Assembly (NCBI GenBank): GCA_018697195.1
Contig: CM031870.1
Coordinates: forward strand, 13,248,826-13,312,825
Source of the DNA: Certhia americana
Lineage: Eukaryota > Chordata > Aves > Passeriformes > Certhiidae
Length of the DNA: 64,000 bases
Direction of reading: 5' to 3'
Numbering within the stretch: position 1 is the stretch's first letter; each line of letters starts with the position of its first letter. The translations under genes and the position numbers were made by a program. Under the pieces are notes generated by a model. That model had not been told where the DNA came from, made no database searches, and was given only the letters and a program-made list of their open reading frames with translations. This document shows, piece after piece, positions 43,601 to 55,641 of this stretch.

Positions 43601-46600
43601 GTGGGTACACGCTGCCTTTGTGTGTTCTGTCACAAATAAAGGGAAAATACCACCTAGAATTTAAAAACAATGAAAAAAAAAAATTCTGATGGCCTATTTA
43701 TTGCCCTCCCCTGCAGATGACAGAGGCTGGGAAGCTGAAGGATGCTCTCTCTGAAACATTTAATGCTGCAGTTACCTGGCCTTTTTAAACAAAAACCTTT
43801 TGGATTTGTTCTGAAGTTTATTCCTCTGTAATGTGGACAGGGAAAAGTCACCTGCTGTGGCAGGGAGCATCCCCAGGCCAGGTGTGTTGGCTCTTATGTG
43901 CAGTTGGAAGTGAATGAGTTGTCTAATGCTAAACAACCTTTGCTGAGTTTTAGTTTTATTAAGAGCCCAGCACTTTCTGTCAAGATACAGTTGTATGTGA
44001 GGGAGAAATAGCCAAAATTGTTGTATATTTTGCCTTGAAAATACAGTTGGCTTTTTGAAAAACCAGGGGGATTCTATGTTTTCTCAAAGCCTGTAGTTAC
44101 CAAGAGAAATTTCTCAGACTAGAGGGCTCAAAACACAGGAGCAGTGTTCTTCCTTAGTATCCCTCCACGTTTTTGGATATGCTGTATTGTTGTTAAGCCA
44201 ACCAAGAGAAAAGCTGCTCTGTGTGAGGAGGCTTTGAGAACATTCACTGCCAGATTAAATTAGCTTTTCTGAGAATAAGTTACTCGTTGTGATGCAGGCA
44301 GCCCCACTCTCTACAGCTGTAAAATCTGTGCGTGCTGGTACCCGCAGCAGATAAATGATGTGTTCAGGGCTGTGCTGTTAACAGGAGATTAGATTTCTGG
44401 CTGGGGATGAATGAAAAGCAGCCTGTTAGATTTTATTGATTATTTCTCCAAATGAGAAGCAGGGCACCCTTTTAAAGGAGGGAATGGAACCCGTGGGATT
44501 CAGTCCAGCTAAATTTTGGGAGGAAATTTTCGACTAAAGCCAATGCTGTACCCCTGCTGCAGTGACTCCAACCTGGGATGCATTTGAGGTCCTCAGGGGT
44601 CCCAGTAACCCAGCTTGTGGCAGAAGGGGAGCTGGATCCATGTGTTGGAGGGGAGGAAAAAGCCTGGAATATGGAGTAGAGGAGTGCAGTGGGGATGGGA
44701 TTTTGGCTGCTACCCACTCTTCTGGGCTTGTGTTTTCAGCTGAGCACTGGATAAAAAGCTGCTGCTGGTGTGTGCATGCTGCTCTTTTCTTAGAGACATC
44801 TTTGGTTTGTCTCTTAATTAACTTAATGCCTTTATTCTGCTTTGTGCTGTATCAGGAAGTGCTCACAGGAGGCTGGGCCTGTGCTGAAGCCTCAGCTTGT
44901 CCTTCCCACCTGTGCTGCTGGGATTACTCAGCTCATCCAAAATCTTCACATGGTCTTTGAGCAAGCAGGGATTAGAGACCCTTTCCTTCCCTCATGGTGT
45001 TAAATATCAGCTCTTTCCCTGGGCTTGTTGCAGGTCTTCCACAGAGCAGTCATCTGGAGCATATCTGTGCTTTGGGAATGGAGTTTGTGGCTGTCACAGG
45101 GGGTGTTAATTTAGCCTTTCAGGCTCTCTTTGCCATGATTCAGGATTGTTTAGTATGGTGGGAGCTCAGTTTGAAGCTGCCTGCTGGGCTGTTCTGATGT
45201 GAGAGAAGACAGTTCCCAGCCAGGTTAGTGTTGTAACTGTGGCAGCTGCTCATCTTCCTCAGGCTCAGGAGAGGATTTGAGCAGCTGAGCTATTTACCTG
45301 CCCTGAGGGCATCCTGCTATTATGGGCTTGAATCTTCCCTGTCCCATCCTCTGCTGTGGAAGCAGTGACCTGGCCTCGGGACTGTTCCAAACCCTCTGGC
45401 CAGCGATGGATGCTTTTTGTGGAGCAGCAAGGCAGTGACAGAAAAAGGGTTTGGAAGGGCCCAGAGCAGGGACCTGGGGAGGGGTGTTCTGTGTGTTAGG
45501 GCTGCTTGGAATCCAGTCCTAGATTCTCAGTAAGAGCTGTGGGGAAGGGGTTATGAAGGAGTTGGCAGGAGCTGGTGCTGCAAATTGAAACCACAGTCAT
45601 GCCTGGAGTGAAAATGTCTTTACTGGATCTGGAAGTCAATGTGGACTAGCCAAGTCTTGTTGGAACTGGGGGAAGAATTGGTGATGGCAGGAGCTCTGTG
45701 TAACTTGGGGGTGCCCAGCACTGGGCACACTCAGTGGATGTTGATTAATCCAAGGTTTTTCCCCTCTGGGATATCGTTATCTGTCTTTGGTTTTGCATTG
45801 GGTTTGGGAGCAGGGCAGTGCCAGGTACCCTCCTCCTGTCCAAATGCCATGGGACTATCCAGCCCCATGCTGGTGGCACTGGACAACTCCAAGGGAGGTC
45901 CCAGTCTGGGACTGGAAGTTCTGTGGGAGCAAGAAAGTGAGTGTGGTAACTTGAATGGCCTCATCATGGAAAAGTGCCTCCAGTGCACACATCTTGGGAT
46001 GTGTGTGGGTCCTCCTTGTTGGCAGTGGGACTCAGGAGAGATCTCAGACCTTACACACAGGATCCTGCTGAACTTCAAACCACACTCCTTTGCAAAGAGT
46101 GAGCCTTGGCCTTACATAAAATTGAGTGACACAGAGCACTTCGCACTAATCCTCAAAAAAAGCGCAAGGTGACATTGTACCAGTTAAATCTGAATGTCAG
46201 CAGCTTCTCTGGCGCCGAGGCAGGGGGATCTGTGAGCATGGGAAATGCTAATGCTGGAGACTGGAGCCAGTCCTACAGCAAGCTGGTGCTCTCCTCGGGA
46301 AGGAAACATCAGTGCCATGGCATATGATTTGTACAGCACTTGAAAATGGATCTGGAATCACCACCAATGTATTCAAAATTATTTTGTTGTGTTGCAAAAT
46401 CTGCAAGGGAATTCTGAATACGCTCTTGGGCTCTGATTAATTCTGAAACTGAAATGCAAAAGTGCTGATCATCTCTGATTCTAATTTCCTCCTCCCTTGG
46501 AGCTCACTGTGTCATTTAATGGACGTCACACATGTACTCAATTTGATTCAGCAATGATGTAGCTGTGTTATTTGATTTTCTCTCAAAAAAATTCTGTAGA

Positions 46601-49211
46601 AGGAGGGAGAAATGAAAGAGTGAGTGTTTAAAGAAATAAAATATTTTTAATTTGGTGTTGGAAGGGGAATCCATAAAACCTTGTGAGACATATTGGTGTC
46701 TATTCACGTTCTTTGTGCTGGTGTCCCCCAAATGGGAGGCAGCAGATGCTGACATCAGGAGATGCTTTTTGTGTAGGTAATTGAAGAGCAGTACTTGCTG
46801 TCTGGGAATTACCTGGGTTGCTCCATGGAGAACCTCCAGGCTTCCCAGTCTCCAAAACTATGAGTGCTGGGAGTGGGAGGGACTGACAGTTTTGCCTTTG
46901 ATCCCTTCCTAACTCATCCTTAAGTCTCTGTTCTGGGCTGCTGTCAGAGGTGAGCCTGGATTTGTGACAGTGCTTAAGAGCAGTGGAGCTTCTCCTGACC
47001 TCCTGAGGCTTTTGCTTGCTGTTAAGCTTCTTGAGCTGGGATATTTTTGTTTGCTTGTTTAAAAGAACAGCTATTCTTGTGGCACAGTTGTGTTTGATGC
47101 TACATTTGAACACAGTGTTGGAGTAGATGTTGGGCTCAGTTGCTTGAGATTCTGGCAGGTTGTGTTATCACCATTATTAACAGATATCAAAGGGATGATG
47201 TAATGCAGGATGTATCCTCTCAGGGGGAAAATTAAGTAGATACAGAGGACTGGAGGCAACAGCTGCTTCTATCACTGGATGGTTTCCCATGGATGTTATC
47301 GAGTGTTAGCTTGGATTCTTAGTGAACTGCAGTGAAAGTGTCATGGAAGAGCTCTCTGCTTCCCCAGGGGTTGGCTTGCAGCACCCTCCTTTTCTCATCT
47401 CTCTGGAGCACATGGGTAGGATGCAGAGAAGCTCAGCTTTATCTTTAACGTTATTTTAATCACATCCATGAGCACACCTGGTGTTTTGCAGCCTGTCTTT
47501 TCCCAGGACACATGCTAGAAGGGTCTGAACAGTGAGCACCTCCTGAGTGGGAGAGTGGGTTTTCCAGGGCCAGTGGCAGCCTGGGGGGCAGCCTGTCTGC
47601 AATGTGCTCCCTGCTTGCTCCATATTCAGAGAACTGGCTTTTGGGGGCCAAATTCAGCTGGTGGTGCAGAGTGCTCTGTGTGCACCTCAGCTTTTCCCAG
47701 TGTCCTGACATGTGGAAGGGCTGGGGTCCAGTTTTGAAGTGTGGGGTTGTGACCTCTCTTCCCTTGCAGCCCCTCCTGGCTCCTGGATGTCACTGTGAGC
47801 TCTGCCAGCACATGAGGCTTCCCACAGCTGTGTGCCACATCTTGGGAGCCAACAGCAGAGAGAACAAGCTACCCCAGTTTGTTCTTTTCATTTCGGCTGG
47901 TTTTTCTTTAAATATTCAGGTTAAGCAGGTCCTGGCAAGGCTGTTTCTGCAGCCCCAGTGTGAAGAGCCAAGAGTGCTTGGTCAGCCCATCTGGAGGCGA
48001 ATAGCACTGGAGAGAATCCCAGAGGCGGCAGCAGGTCCTGCAGGCAATCCTCCCGCACGTAACCCTTTGTGGGTGTTGCAGATAAAGCCTCCTTGTCTTA
48101 AGCAGGGAGGATTTTGTGTCTGGTTTTCCTGATATCCATGTGAGTGAGCTGCTGGAAGTGGTAATTTGAATCTCTGGCCAAGGACAGCTGAGCTGGGGCT
48201 GTGCCATGGAGATTATCTGATTGTGCTTTGGATTTAATACCCTGAGAAATCTTGCTTTGGATACAGCACCTGGCTGCCAGCAAAGATCCTGCTCTGAGGT
48301 GATTTGTCTGCTGGGTGATGGTGGCACACAAGAAGGTCAAACGATATGTCCAAGGTCCCCAGGTAAATAACTGCAATGGGGAAATTCCTCTGAGATTCAC
48401 ATACTGGAGGGCAGAGCAGGGAGCTTTGGCTGTCTGACATACCTGGTTTAAAAGATGAAAAGCCTTCTTCTCCAGCATTCCTTTGTTATAAAGAAGAGCT
48501 GCTGGCCTGCCTTGCCAGCTGAGCTTTTTGTGCCCACACTGAAAGAACAGCCTGACCCTCCTGGAAGAAGCAGTTTTCTGCAGCTGAAATCTTAGTGCAG
48601 AAGTGTGGAAGTCTGCTGTTCTGGGAGCAGCCTGACTGTTCCTGAACAGTGGGTTTGTGCTTCCTGGAAGTGACTTGGAGTTGGGAAAACACAGCTGAGT
48701 TGCTCAGAAAAAGGACAGACTTTTCCTTCAGTCCTTCACTTGGGTTTCTGTTTCCATCGGTGTCTTGCAAAGTGTTGCAGGCATGCGCCCTCTTGCTGCC
48801 TTGTCCAAGACCAGGATGAGGAGTTAAGGAGGTGCTGCCAAGGTTAACAGCGGGTAAAGGAGCCGGGTACATGGTCAAGCATTGCCAGGACATCCTTCTC
48901 TCTTAAGCCTGAAGCACTCCGTGCTGTTTATTCCTCCCCTCCTGGTTCCGGGGAGGTGGTGTGCAGGCTGGGGGCAGCAAATGCGCATGGGAAGAGGCAA
49001 AGCTGAGGGGGAGCTTCGGCTCATTTGCAGGGAAAGAATCTTTCTGGTGTTCTGCATAAAAACCAGGCAGAAATAACCACCGATACTGCTTGTTCAGCAG
49101 AGATTTATGCTGGTTTTCCTTTGGAGGTAAGAGCTGTCCGGTGGGATTGCGTGTGGTGGGAGCTGAGCCACATCCCTGCAAACTGCAGTGGGCATGCACA
49201 CAGAGAGGGCA

Positions 49212-49325
49212 AAGCCCTGTGAGCTCTGGGCACAGCACGGGCAGAGGGCANNNNNNNNNNGCAAAGCCCTGTGAGCTCTGGGCACAGCACGGGCAGAGGG
49301 CAAAGCCCTGTGAGCTCTGGGCATA
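49212..49325. repeat. 39-bp tandem repeat interrupted by an assembly gap
   Basis: The unit GGCAAAGCCCTGTGAGCTCT, continuing GGGCACAGCACGGGCAGAG, is seen about three times on both sides of the N run. The true copy number is unknown. Confidence 0.9.
49251..49260. other. Assembly gap (10 N)
   Basis: Ten N bases within the tandem repeat, evidently a placeholder for unresolved repeat copies. Confidence 0.99.
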
Positions 49326-50627
49326 GGTGTAACACAGGGAACATGCAGCTCCAGGCTGGGTTTGGAGGTGCTGTTCAGAAATGCCATTGTGGAGGAGGAT
49401 GATTGGGATTGCGATTGGGATTGCCACAGTCAGGGTACATAGGTCTGTGCCCCTCAGCACACCCTGCTTGGTTCTTCCTCCTTGCTGCCCCTAAATCTCC
49501 TTTTGAAGAGTAACAGACTTCAGCTCTAATGACATTTTGCCAGCATCTGATCAGCATTTTGTGCCCATATCCTTCCTAGTCTCAGTATTTCACAGTTTCT
49601 GGAGCACATAGCCTGTGGCTCGCAGGTGTCTTTCCTGGGGCCAGGAAAATTGGGATGATGTTGGCCACAATGCTGTTCCTATTTCTAAAGGAAGGATGCT
49701 GGGTTCAGCGAGGGCTTGGCATCTTCAGGACTCTTGGATTTTAAAGATGTATTTCCAAAAGCATGGAAGCTGGATTCTGCATCTCTTTGATGTGCAGTGA
49801 ATGTGCTTGTATATTTTCTCTTATTTATTAATTGAATTTTAGTGTGTTTTTTTCTTTTTTCAAATATCGGAAGTTTTTTTATGGAGGAAGAGCTCCAAAA
49901 ATGTGCAACAGCAGCTTTTGAAGTGTCAACATCACTGAACATGGTTGACTATGAACAAGTGCTGCTTCCTGTCTCAGTGGCTGGAGCCACTGCTCCTATG
50001 GAAGAAACAAAAATGAACTGCTGTGCATCTCAGTTACAAGTGCAGTAGGAGCAAGGACAGCACAGGCTGTTTCAGCCTGTGGGATGGATCTCAGTGGTGC
50101 TGTGAGGCTGACTCAGAGCTGCTGGGGCCAGCACTGCACCATCAGGGCTCACACGTGAGTTGGACCTGCCAGCATCTGCTCTGCCCTTGCCAGTTTTGCC
50201 TCATCTGGGAAGATTTCATCTAAGAGGAAGCAGCTTGAAGCACAAACAGCTGCTGCTGGGGAAGAATGGCATTAGCAGATCAAATCTGAATTATCTGTGT
50301 CTGTCCTCTTCATGGCATTATTTATTTTATGGTGTTAGGACCTGTTCTGGTGGCATAATGTTCCCTGGTCCCACTGCACACCAGTTTTTCGTAAGTGGTG
50401 CCCACCTTATCTGTTTGGAAAGCAGGTGGGATGTGCAGACCTTTTCTCTTGCTATGTTTGAATCCCAAACTGTTTCTGCAGTGATGTAACAGAAGGAAAT
50501 ACAGCCAGCATGGAACACTGGACCCTGACCCATCAGCTCCTCTCATCACTGCTGGAAGTTGCTTTGTGTCAGTTTTGAACATGTCAGTAATGGGAACTAG
50601 GGGCTTTGGGGTATTGATTGATGCCCT

Positions 50628-50908
50628 CTGGACAAGGGCCTGGAATGACAGAACAAGGGGAAAGGCTTCACCCTGACAGAGGGCACGGTTAGATTGAAAA
50701 TTAGGAGGAAATTCTTCCCTGTGAGGGTGGGCAGGCCCTGGCACAGGGTGCCCAGAGAAGCTGCAGCTGCTCTTGGATCCCTGGAAGTGTCCAAGGCCAG
50801 GCTGGATGGAGCTTGGAGCACCCAGGGATCATGGGAGGTGTCCCTGCCCATAGCAGGGTGTTGTAATGAGATGAGCTTTAAAACCAAACCATTCTAGGAT
50901 TCTACATT
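50628..50908 (+). repeat. CR1 LINE 3' end
   Basis: 'gcctggaatgacagaacaag', 'attcttccctgtgagggtgg', 'tgtccaaggccaggctggat' and 'aaaccattctaggattctac' mark a plus-strand CR1 3' end, including its terminal ATTCTAGGATTCTA repeat. Confidence 0.9.
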
Positions 50909-53460
50909 CCCTCATTAACTGGATGGGGAGCTGCTGAGCACAGGAGGGATGTGAATTAGACAGCATTGTGTTTGCACAGGCAGGGCTGTGTGCTGCCCCA
51001 TGGCACTTTGGCTGTGCTGGCTGTGGGAGAAGACTCAGACACCTCTGGGGGCTGAGAGTTACACCTCTGGGGTGAACAGGGGACATGGAAATCTGTTGCC
51101 ATCTTCACACCCAAAAGCTGCCTGGAATGAGGTCAGGGAGCATAGAGCCAGTGGAGGACACATGGATTGAGGCTATAGCCAGGATGTGCCAAGCCCTCTC
51201 TGCTTGGAAGTTTTGATGGAGCTGTGTTGTCCTGGCTATGTCTGTCACGCTGCTGTGCCCCAGCAGGTTAATAGGAATATTTTCTTTTTCATTTTCTTTA
51301 GCAAATATCAATTTCCTGGGGGCATGGGGGGCCTTTGCCTGTCTTCTCTGTTTAACTGAAGCAGTGCTTGAGATGATTCTGATTCCATAGTGGATTTATC
51401 CTCCGTAGTTAGTTTGCAGAGGAAACCAGAAAAGCTGTTCTTCCAGTTGAGAAGAGCTAATCTGCATTTGTAGCTGGAAATAGCACCTCCTCTCTCCATC
51501 CTTCTATGATAACCAGCTCCTTTTGAGTTTTAGGATCTTGCAGTGTGTCCTTGCTCCAAAGGACCTGCACAAGACATCGGTGATTCCATCGGATCTTGAA
51601 CTTAAACCTGGTAATTTTGGAATACTGCAGGGCTGCCAGTGCCAGGGTGGTGAGAGATGCTCTGGGGTAGCTCCTGCCCAGTGCCAAGAGGAAGCCAAGT
51701 GCCCTCTGCTTTCCCACAGAGCTTTCTGTCAGAAACGAGCTGGGTTTTGTGCTGCTCACATTAAGATGGAAGAAAGCACAGGAGAGAAACAGCTTCTAAG
51801 AGGCTTAAAAGCAACAGGCTTTCTTTTCCTCCTGGGAAGGGCACACAGCCAACATCTTGGTCTTTACAGATCTCCCTTAATTAGCAGAATATTGCATCAA
51901 GAGCAACTGAGCCTGCCAAATATGAGCAGAGCAGCCCTGCATCCCACAGCTTCCTTCATCCCAGCGCACGTGTGTGACTCTGGGACCCATGGGCTGTCAC
52001 CCTCGTGGCTGCCATTCCCTCCTGGGCAGGGTGGCAGCATTAATGGCTGGCTCACCCTGAGGCTGTTGCTTCATCTGATGGTGGAGGACTCCTCCTCTCC
52101 TGTGTTTTCTTGGCAGCTGCTTTAATGGGGGGAGTGAGGCTGGGGAATGTTGAAAGATTGTTATGGGAAAGCAGCACCTGAACGGGAATGGGAGGAGATC
52201 TGTTGTGTTAGAAAAGCTGTGGGCACAATTGGCCTGTGAGGGCAAGGAAAGCTCCCTGGCAGGCTGATGTCCCCAGGTAAAGACTCTGGGATGCTCCAGT
52301 TGGACTGGGTTCATCCAGAACCCTGGCAGGCATGGGGCCAGGAAGGTCTGAGGCTCCTCAATGTCCAGGGTTGGCTACTTTGAGAAGAATAAATCTTCCT
52401 TTTCTTCACATCCCCACTGAGCTAAAAGGAGCACAGCCCAGTTTGTAGCTTTGTAGGTCACTGAAGGAGAAGGCAGGCTCTGCAGTGTGCCTAGAAATGC
52501 TCTGTGCCATGGCAACTCTGCTGCCCTGAGCTCTTAAGGAAGAAACTGGAGTGAGAAGCAGGAGGAAGATGATCCCCAGCTGCCCTGGTGTTACTATTTG
52601 AAGCTGGAACACCATTTCAGACCTTGGGGGGGAGAAATTCTAGTCAGGAAATATGGACATCCTGGGGCAGATCCTGTGCCCCAATGGAGTCAGCTAAGTT
52701 CCTGGGGGGATCAGTGTGCTCCTCCAAGGACTGATTACATTTCCTGCTACCTTGCAGGAGGCTGCTTGGTGGCAGGGAGTGTGAACTAGGAACAAAAGGA
52801 GTACAATAAAGCAAAGCCATGCAGGTGAGGGAGGGATGGGTCTTCCTGACTTGCTTGCCAAATCTTTGGCTCTGCTTTACCTGGCAGCTGCAGGTGGAGG
52901 TGGCTGAGCCCCACCGGCCCCTCTGTGCCCTCTGAGGTGGGCACACCTGCAATGCAGGGCTGGGGCAGCATTGGCTGCCTGTGCAGGCTGTGCTGTGCTG
53001 GGGAGGTTGGTGTGCTCTGGGCTGGCTGCCCAGCACGTGACACTGGTGCCAGCAAACGGAACAAGCAGGGTCACGTTTGCTCCTGGCCCATTGGGGTGAA
53101 GGATGGAGCTCCCAGCATTGCTCCCTGGGCTCTGACAGCAGTGTCACCCTGTCCCAGCAGCTGTCCCAAGCACTGAGTGAGCAGCCTCTCACTTGTATTT
53201 CCCAATTTAGTCACATCCTACCAGCTATAACTGAACCAGTGGAAATGGGGAAATCTGGTTTCTTGATGTCGTTGCACTTCCTTGGATCTCAGAACCTGTC
53301 AGTGGGGCTTTGCCATGTGCCAAGGACACAGAGTCTCATGCTTGCTGTTGAGAGGGCACATGGGGAGGCTCCTGCCTGAGGGAGAGAAGGGGTTTGGTGT
53401 GGCAGCCAGGACAATGCTGCAGCTGTGACTCCTCTCCACTTGCTGTCCCCTTCTACACAG

Positions 53461-53559
53461 ATCCAGTGGAAGAAGCTGCCTTCCAAACTACACTACTCAG
53501 AGGAGCTGCTTCTCTGAGCTGTCAAGGCCTCTGAGCTGTTGCTGCAGGGAAGAGGACAG
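53461..53559 (+). other. CDIP1: Possible CDIP1 5' UTR exon
   Basis: 99 nt preceded by an excellent pyrimidine tract and acceptor (CCCCTTCTACACAG) and followed by the donor GTAAAT. It does not encode a conserved peptide, so it would be untranslated. Supported only by splice signals. Confidence 0.35.
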
Positions 53560-54134
53560 GTAAATTCTACCCCATGTAAAATACCAGCTCTGGCTGTTTA
53601 AATAAATCCAGTGAGTTAAGGTAAAACCATATTTAAGATTTATTTAGAAATGCTCTATGGGTTGCACCCTCTGACCTAGAGTTTGCACTTCAGGCTCAGG
53701 ACATCCCTCAGGGCATGGCATTGTGTCACTGAGGGTGGAGCTGGGGGGCTGTGGGCAGCTCTTCCCCACCTTTGGTACCCCAGTGATGCAGCCAATGCTC
53801 TTGGCACAGCACGTTCCAGCCCAGCACTGGCCTGGAGTGTTGCCATGCAGTCCAGAGCTGCCCTGAGGAGCTGCTGTGCACCAGGTGGGCTTTACAGTGA
53901 AGCCCCATGGAGCTGGCAGGAAGATTTTACACCTAGGAGTTGCTGCCTGGTCAGAGCCTGTCTGGCTTTGGGGCCATACCCCAGGTTCTGCCTGGGGGGG
54001 AAGCTGAGGCTGGTGCAGTGGTGGCACCAACCCTGACCTCCTCTGTTACCTGTCACCTCTGTCCCCAAGCACCATGTGGCATCAAAAGCTGGTGTCACCT
54101 GAAGGCTTCTGTCCCTGCAGGGCTGCCTGGAGCA

Positions 54135-54219
54135 ATGTCCAACGACCCTCCCCCGCCCTACCCGGGGGGCCCCTCGGCACCACTGATAGAAGAGAAGCAC
54201 GGGCCACCCTCTGCACCAG
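54135..54219 (+). CDS. CDIP1: CDIP1 coding exon 1
   Basis: Residues 1-28 plus one base. The exon begins at 54121 after CCCTGCAG, leaving 14 nt of 5' UTR before the ATG. The donor is GTACTG. Confidence 0.92.
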
Positions 54220-55641
54220 GTACTGGGGGTGACATTGCCAAACAGACAGGACCTGGAAGTGGGGGTTCCCTGGGACTGGCCTGGCTGTGGCCTCTCCCCA
54301 CAACTGGGAAGGATGGTGCAATGCATGGCTCCCTCTGTCCCCATGTCACCCTTGGGGGAGGCAGGAGGGGTCCTAGGAGTAATGACAAGAGCAGGAAGCT
54401 CAAAGCCTGGCACTGCTCCCTGCTGTGGGGTGAATTTGGGTTTCTTGGGGCCCAGAGGATGTGGCTTAAGGGGGTATCCCCCACCTCTCATCTCCCTTCC
54501 CTGCTGGGGTTGATGCCCTGACCACACAGCCAGGACACCATTTTTCCCTCGGCTCTACTGTCTCTACTGCTGCTGACTGTGTTTCCTTTCAGAGGGTGTC
54601 ACCCCAGTGGTGGGACAGCCCCAGGGGGTTCCCGTCCCCCCTCCTGAGTTTGGACCCCCCCCCATATGAGCCACCCTCACAGCCGGGGTTTGTGCCCCCC
54701 CACATGCCCATGGATGGATCTGGGCCCTATGTGCCACCAGGTGAGTCCTGCAAGGGGTTGGGGGACACGGGGTGGGGATCAGCAGCAGCACGTGTTTCCT
54801 GGTGCCCTGGGGAGTGGGGGGGATGCAAGAGGGAGTTGGGGCTGCCATTTGGAGCTTGCAGCAAGGTTCCTTGGGATGGGGTGGGCAGCACAGTGCCCGT
54901 AGCAGGGCTGGTCCCAAGTCTGTACTCCAAGGGTGGTGCAGCAGGGTGGGGACCTCCCCACTAAGGATCTGACCTCTCTTGCCATGTGCTCACTTATTTG
55001 TGTTTTTCATTCACAGCAGGATACTACCCACCCCCAGGCCCTCACGCCCCCATGGGATACTACCCTGCCCCAGGCCCCTACCCCTCTCCTGGTGGCCACA
55101 CAGCCACAGTGCTCGTCCCACCGGGAGCTGCCACCACAGTCACAGTGCTGCAGGGAGAGATCTTCCAGGGTGCCCCTGTGCAGACAGTGTGTCCCCACTG
55201 CCAGCAAGCCATCACCACCAAGATCTCCTATGAGATTGGGCTCATGAGCTTTCTTCTTGGCTTCTTCTGCTGCTTTGTGGGGTAAGTGCTTCAAGCAGAG
55301 CTGTGGCCTTGTGTTGGGTGTTCAGCCTGCTCCTGGGTAGCCCCCGTGCTGGTGGCCTTGGCTGAGCTGTTGGGCATAGTGGGGGACCTTGTCATAGAGG
55401 TGGGACTGGAGCAGCAGAAGGGTTCCTGGGGTGACAGCCCCTACAATTACTCACATCTCTTGCCCATGACTCAGAGTGAGCCCCATGCCCAGGGGCTGCC
55501 CCAGCTCAACACCTCTGCCTGTGCTCCAGGTGTGATCTCTGCTGCTGCCTGATCCCCTGCCTGTTCGATGACTTCAAGGACGTGACACACACGTGTCCCA
55601 ACTGCAAGGCCTACATCTACACGTACAAGCGCATGTGCTAA
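54135..55641 (+). CDS. CDIP1: CDIP1 (cell death-inducing p53 target 1, LITAF-like), with an apparent frameshift
   Basis: LITAF-domain protein of late endosomal/lysosomal membranes, described as a p53 target that promotes TNF-dependent apoptosis. Exons: coding from 54135-54219, then 54593-54740, 55020-55281 and 55530-55641; about 201 residues, close to human (208). Residues 1-75 are Pro-rich ([20 protein letters not shown] with a PPPY motif). Tyr/Pro/Gly repeats follow ([14 protein letters not shown]). The LITAF domain runs to the end: the zinc pair CPHC (residues 135-138), a membrane-inserting hydrophobic Cys-rich stretch ([13 protein letters not shown] ... [11 protein letters not shown]) and the second pair HTCPNC (187-190). 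As written, exon 2 contains nine C in a row (54655-54663), which shifts the frame to an early TGA; eight would keep it open and make the exon phase correct. Confidence 0.93.
54593..54740 (+). CDS. CDIP1: CDIP1 coding exon 2, carrying a C9 frameshift
   Basis: The acceptor is CCTTTCAG and the donor GTGAGT. Upstream of the C tract the frame reads [20 protein letters not shown]; downstream the frame that matches the family ([20 protein letters not shown]) is shifted by one. The exon is 148 nt where 147 is needed to link phase 1 to phase 1. This points to one surplus C. Confidence 0.9.
55020..55281 (+). CDS. CDIP1: CDIP1 coding exon 3
   Basis: Residues 78-164 with the Tyr/Pro-rich repeat, the [20 protein letters not shown] core and the first zinc pair of the LITAF domain. 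The acceptor is a tandem CAGCAG; using the upstream AG would add one Ala. The donor is GTAAGT. Confidence 0.95.
55530..55641 (+). CDS. CDIP1: CDIP1 coding exon 4
   Basis: Residues 165-201 and the TAA. It contains the Cys-rich membrane segment and the [17 protein letters not shown] terminus of the LITAF domain. The acceptor is TGTGCTCCAG. Confidence 0.96.

Larger units (their letters stand above)
37640..53460. other. Long CDIP1 5' intron
   Basis: 15.8 kb, mostly moderate-GC unique sequence with no supportable exon. The CpG-rich part ends near 38.1 kb. It contains a tandem repeat with an assembly gap (49212-49325) and one CR1 copy (50628-50908). No RNA gene was recognised. Confidence 0.6.
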
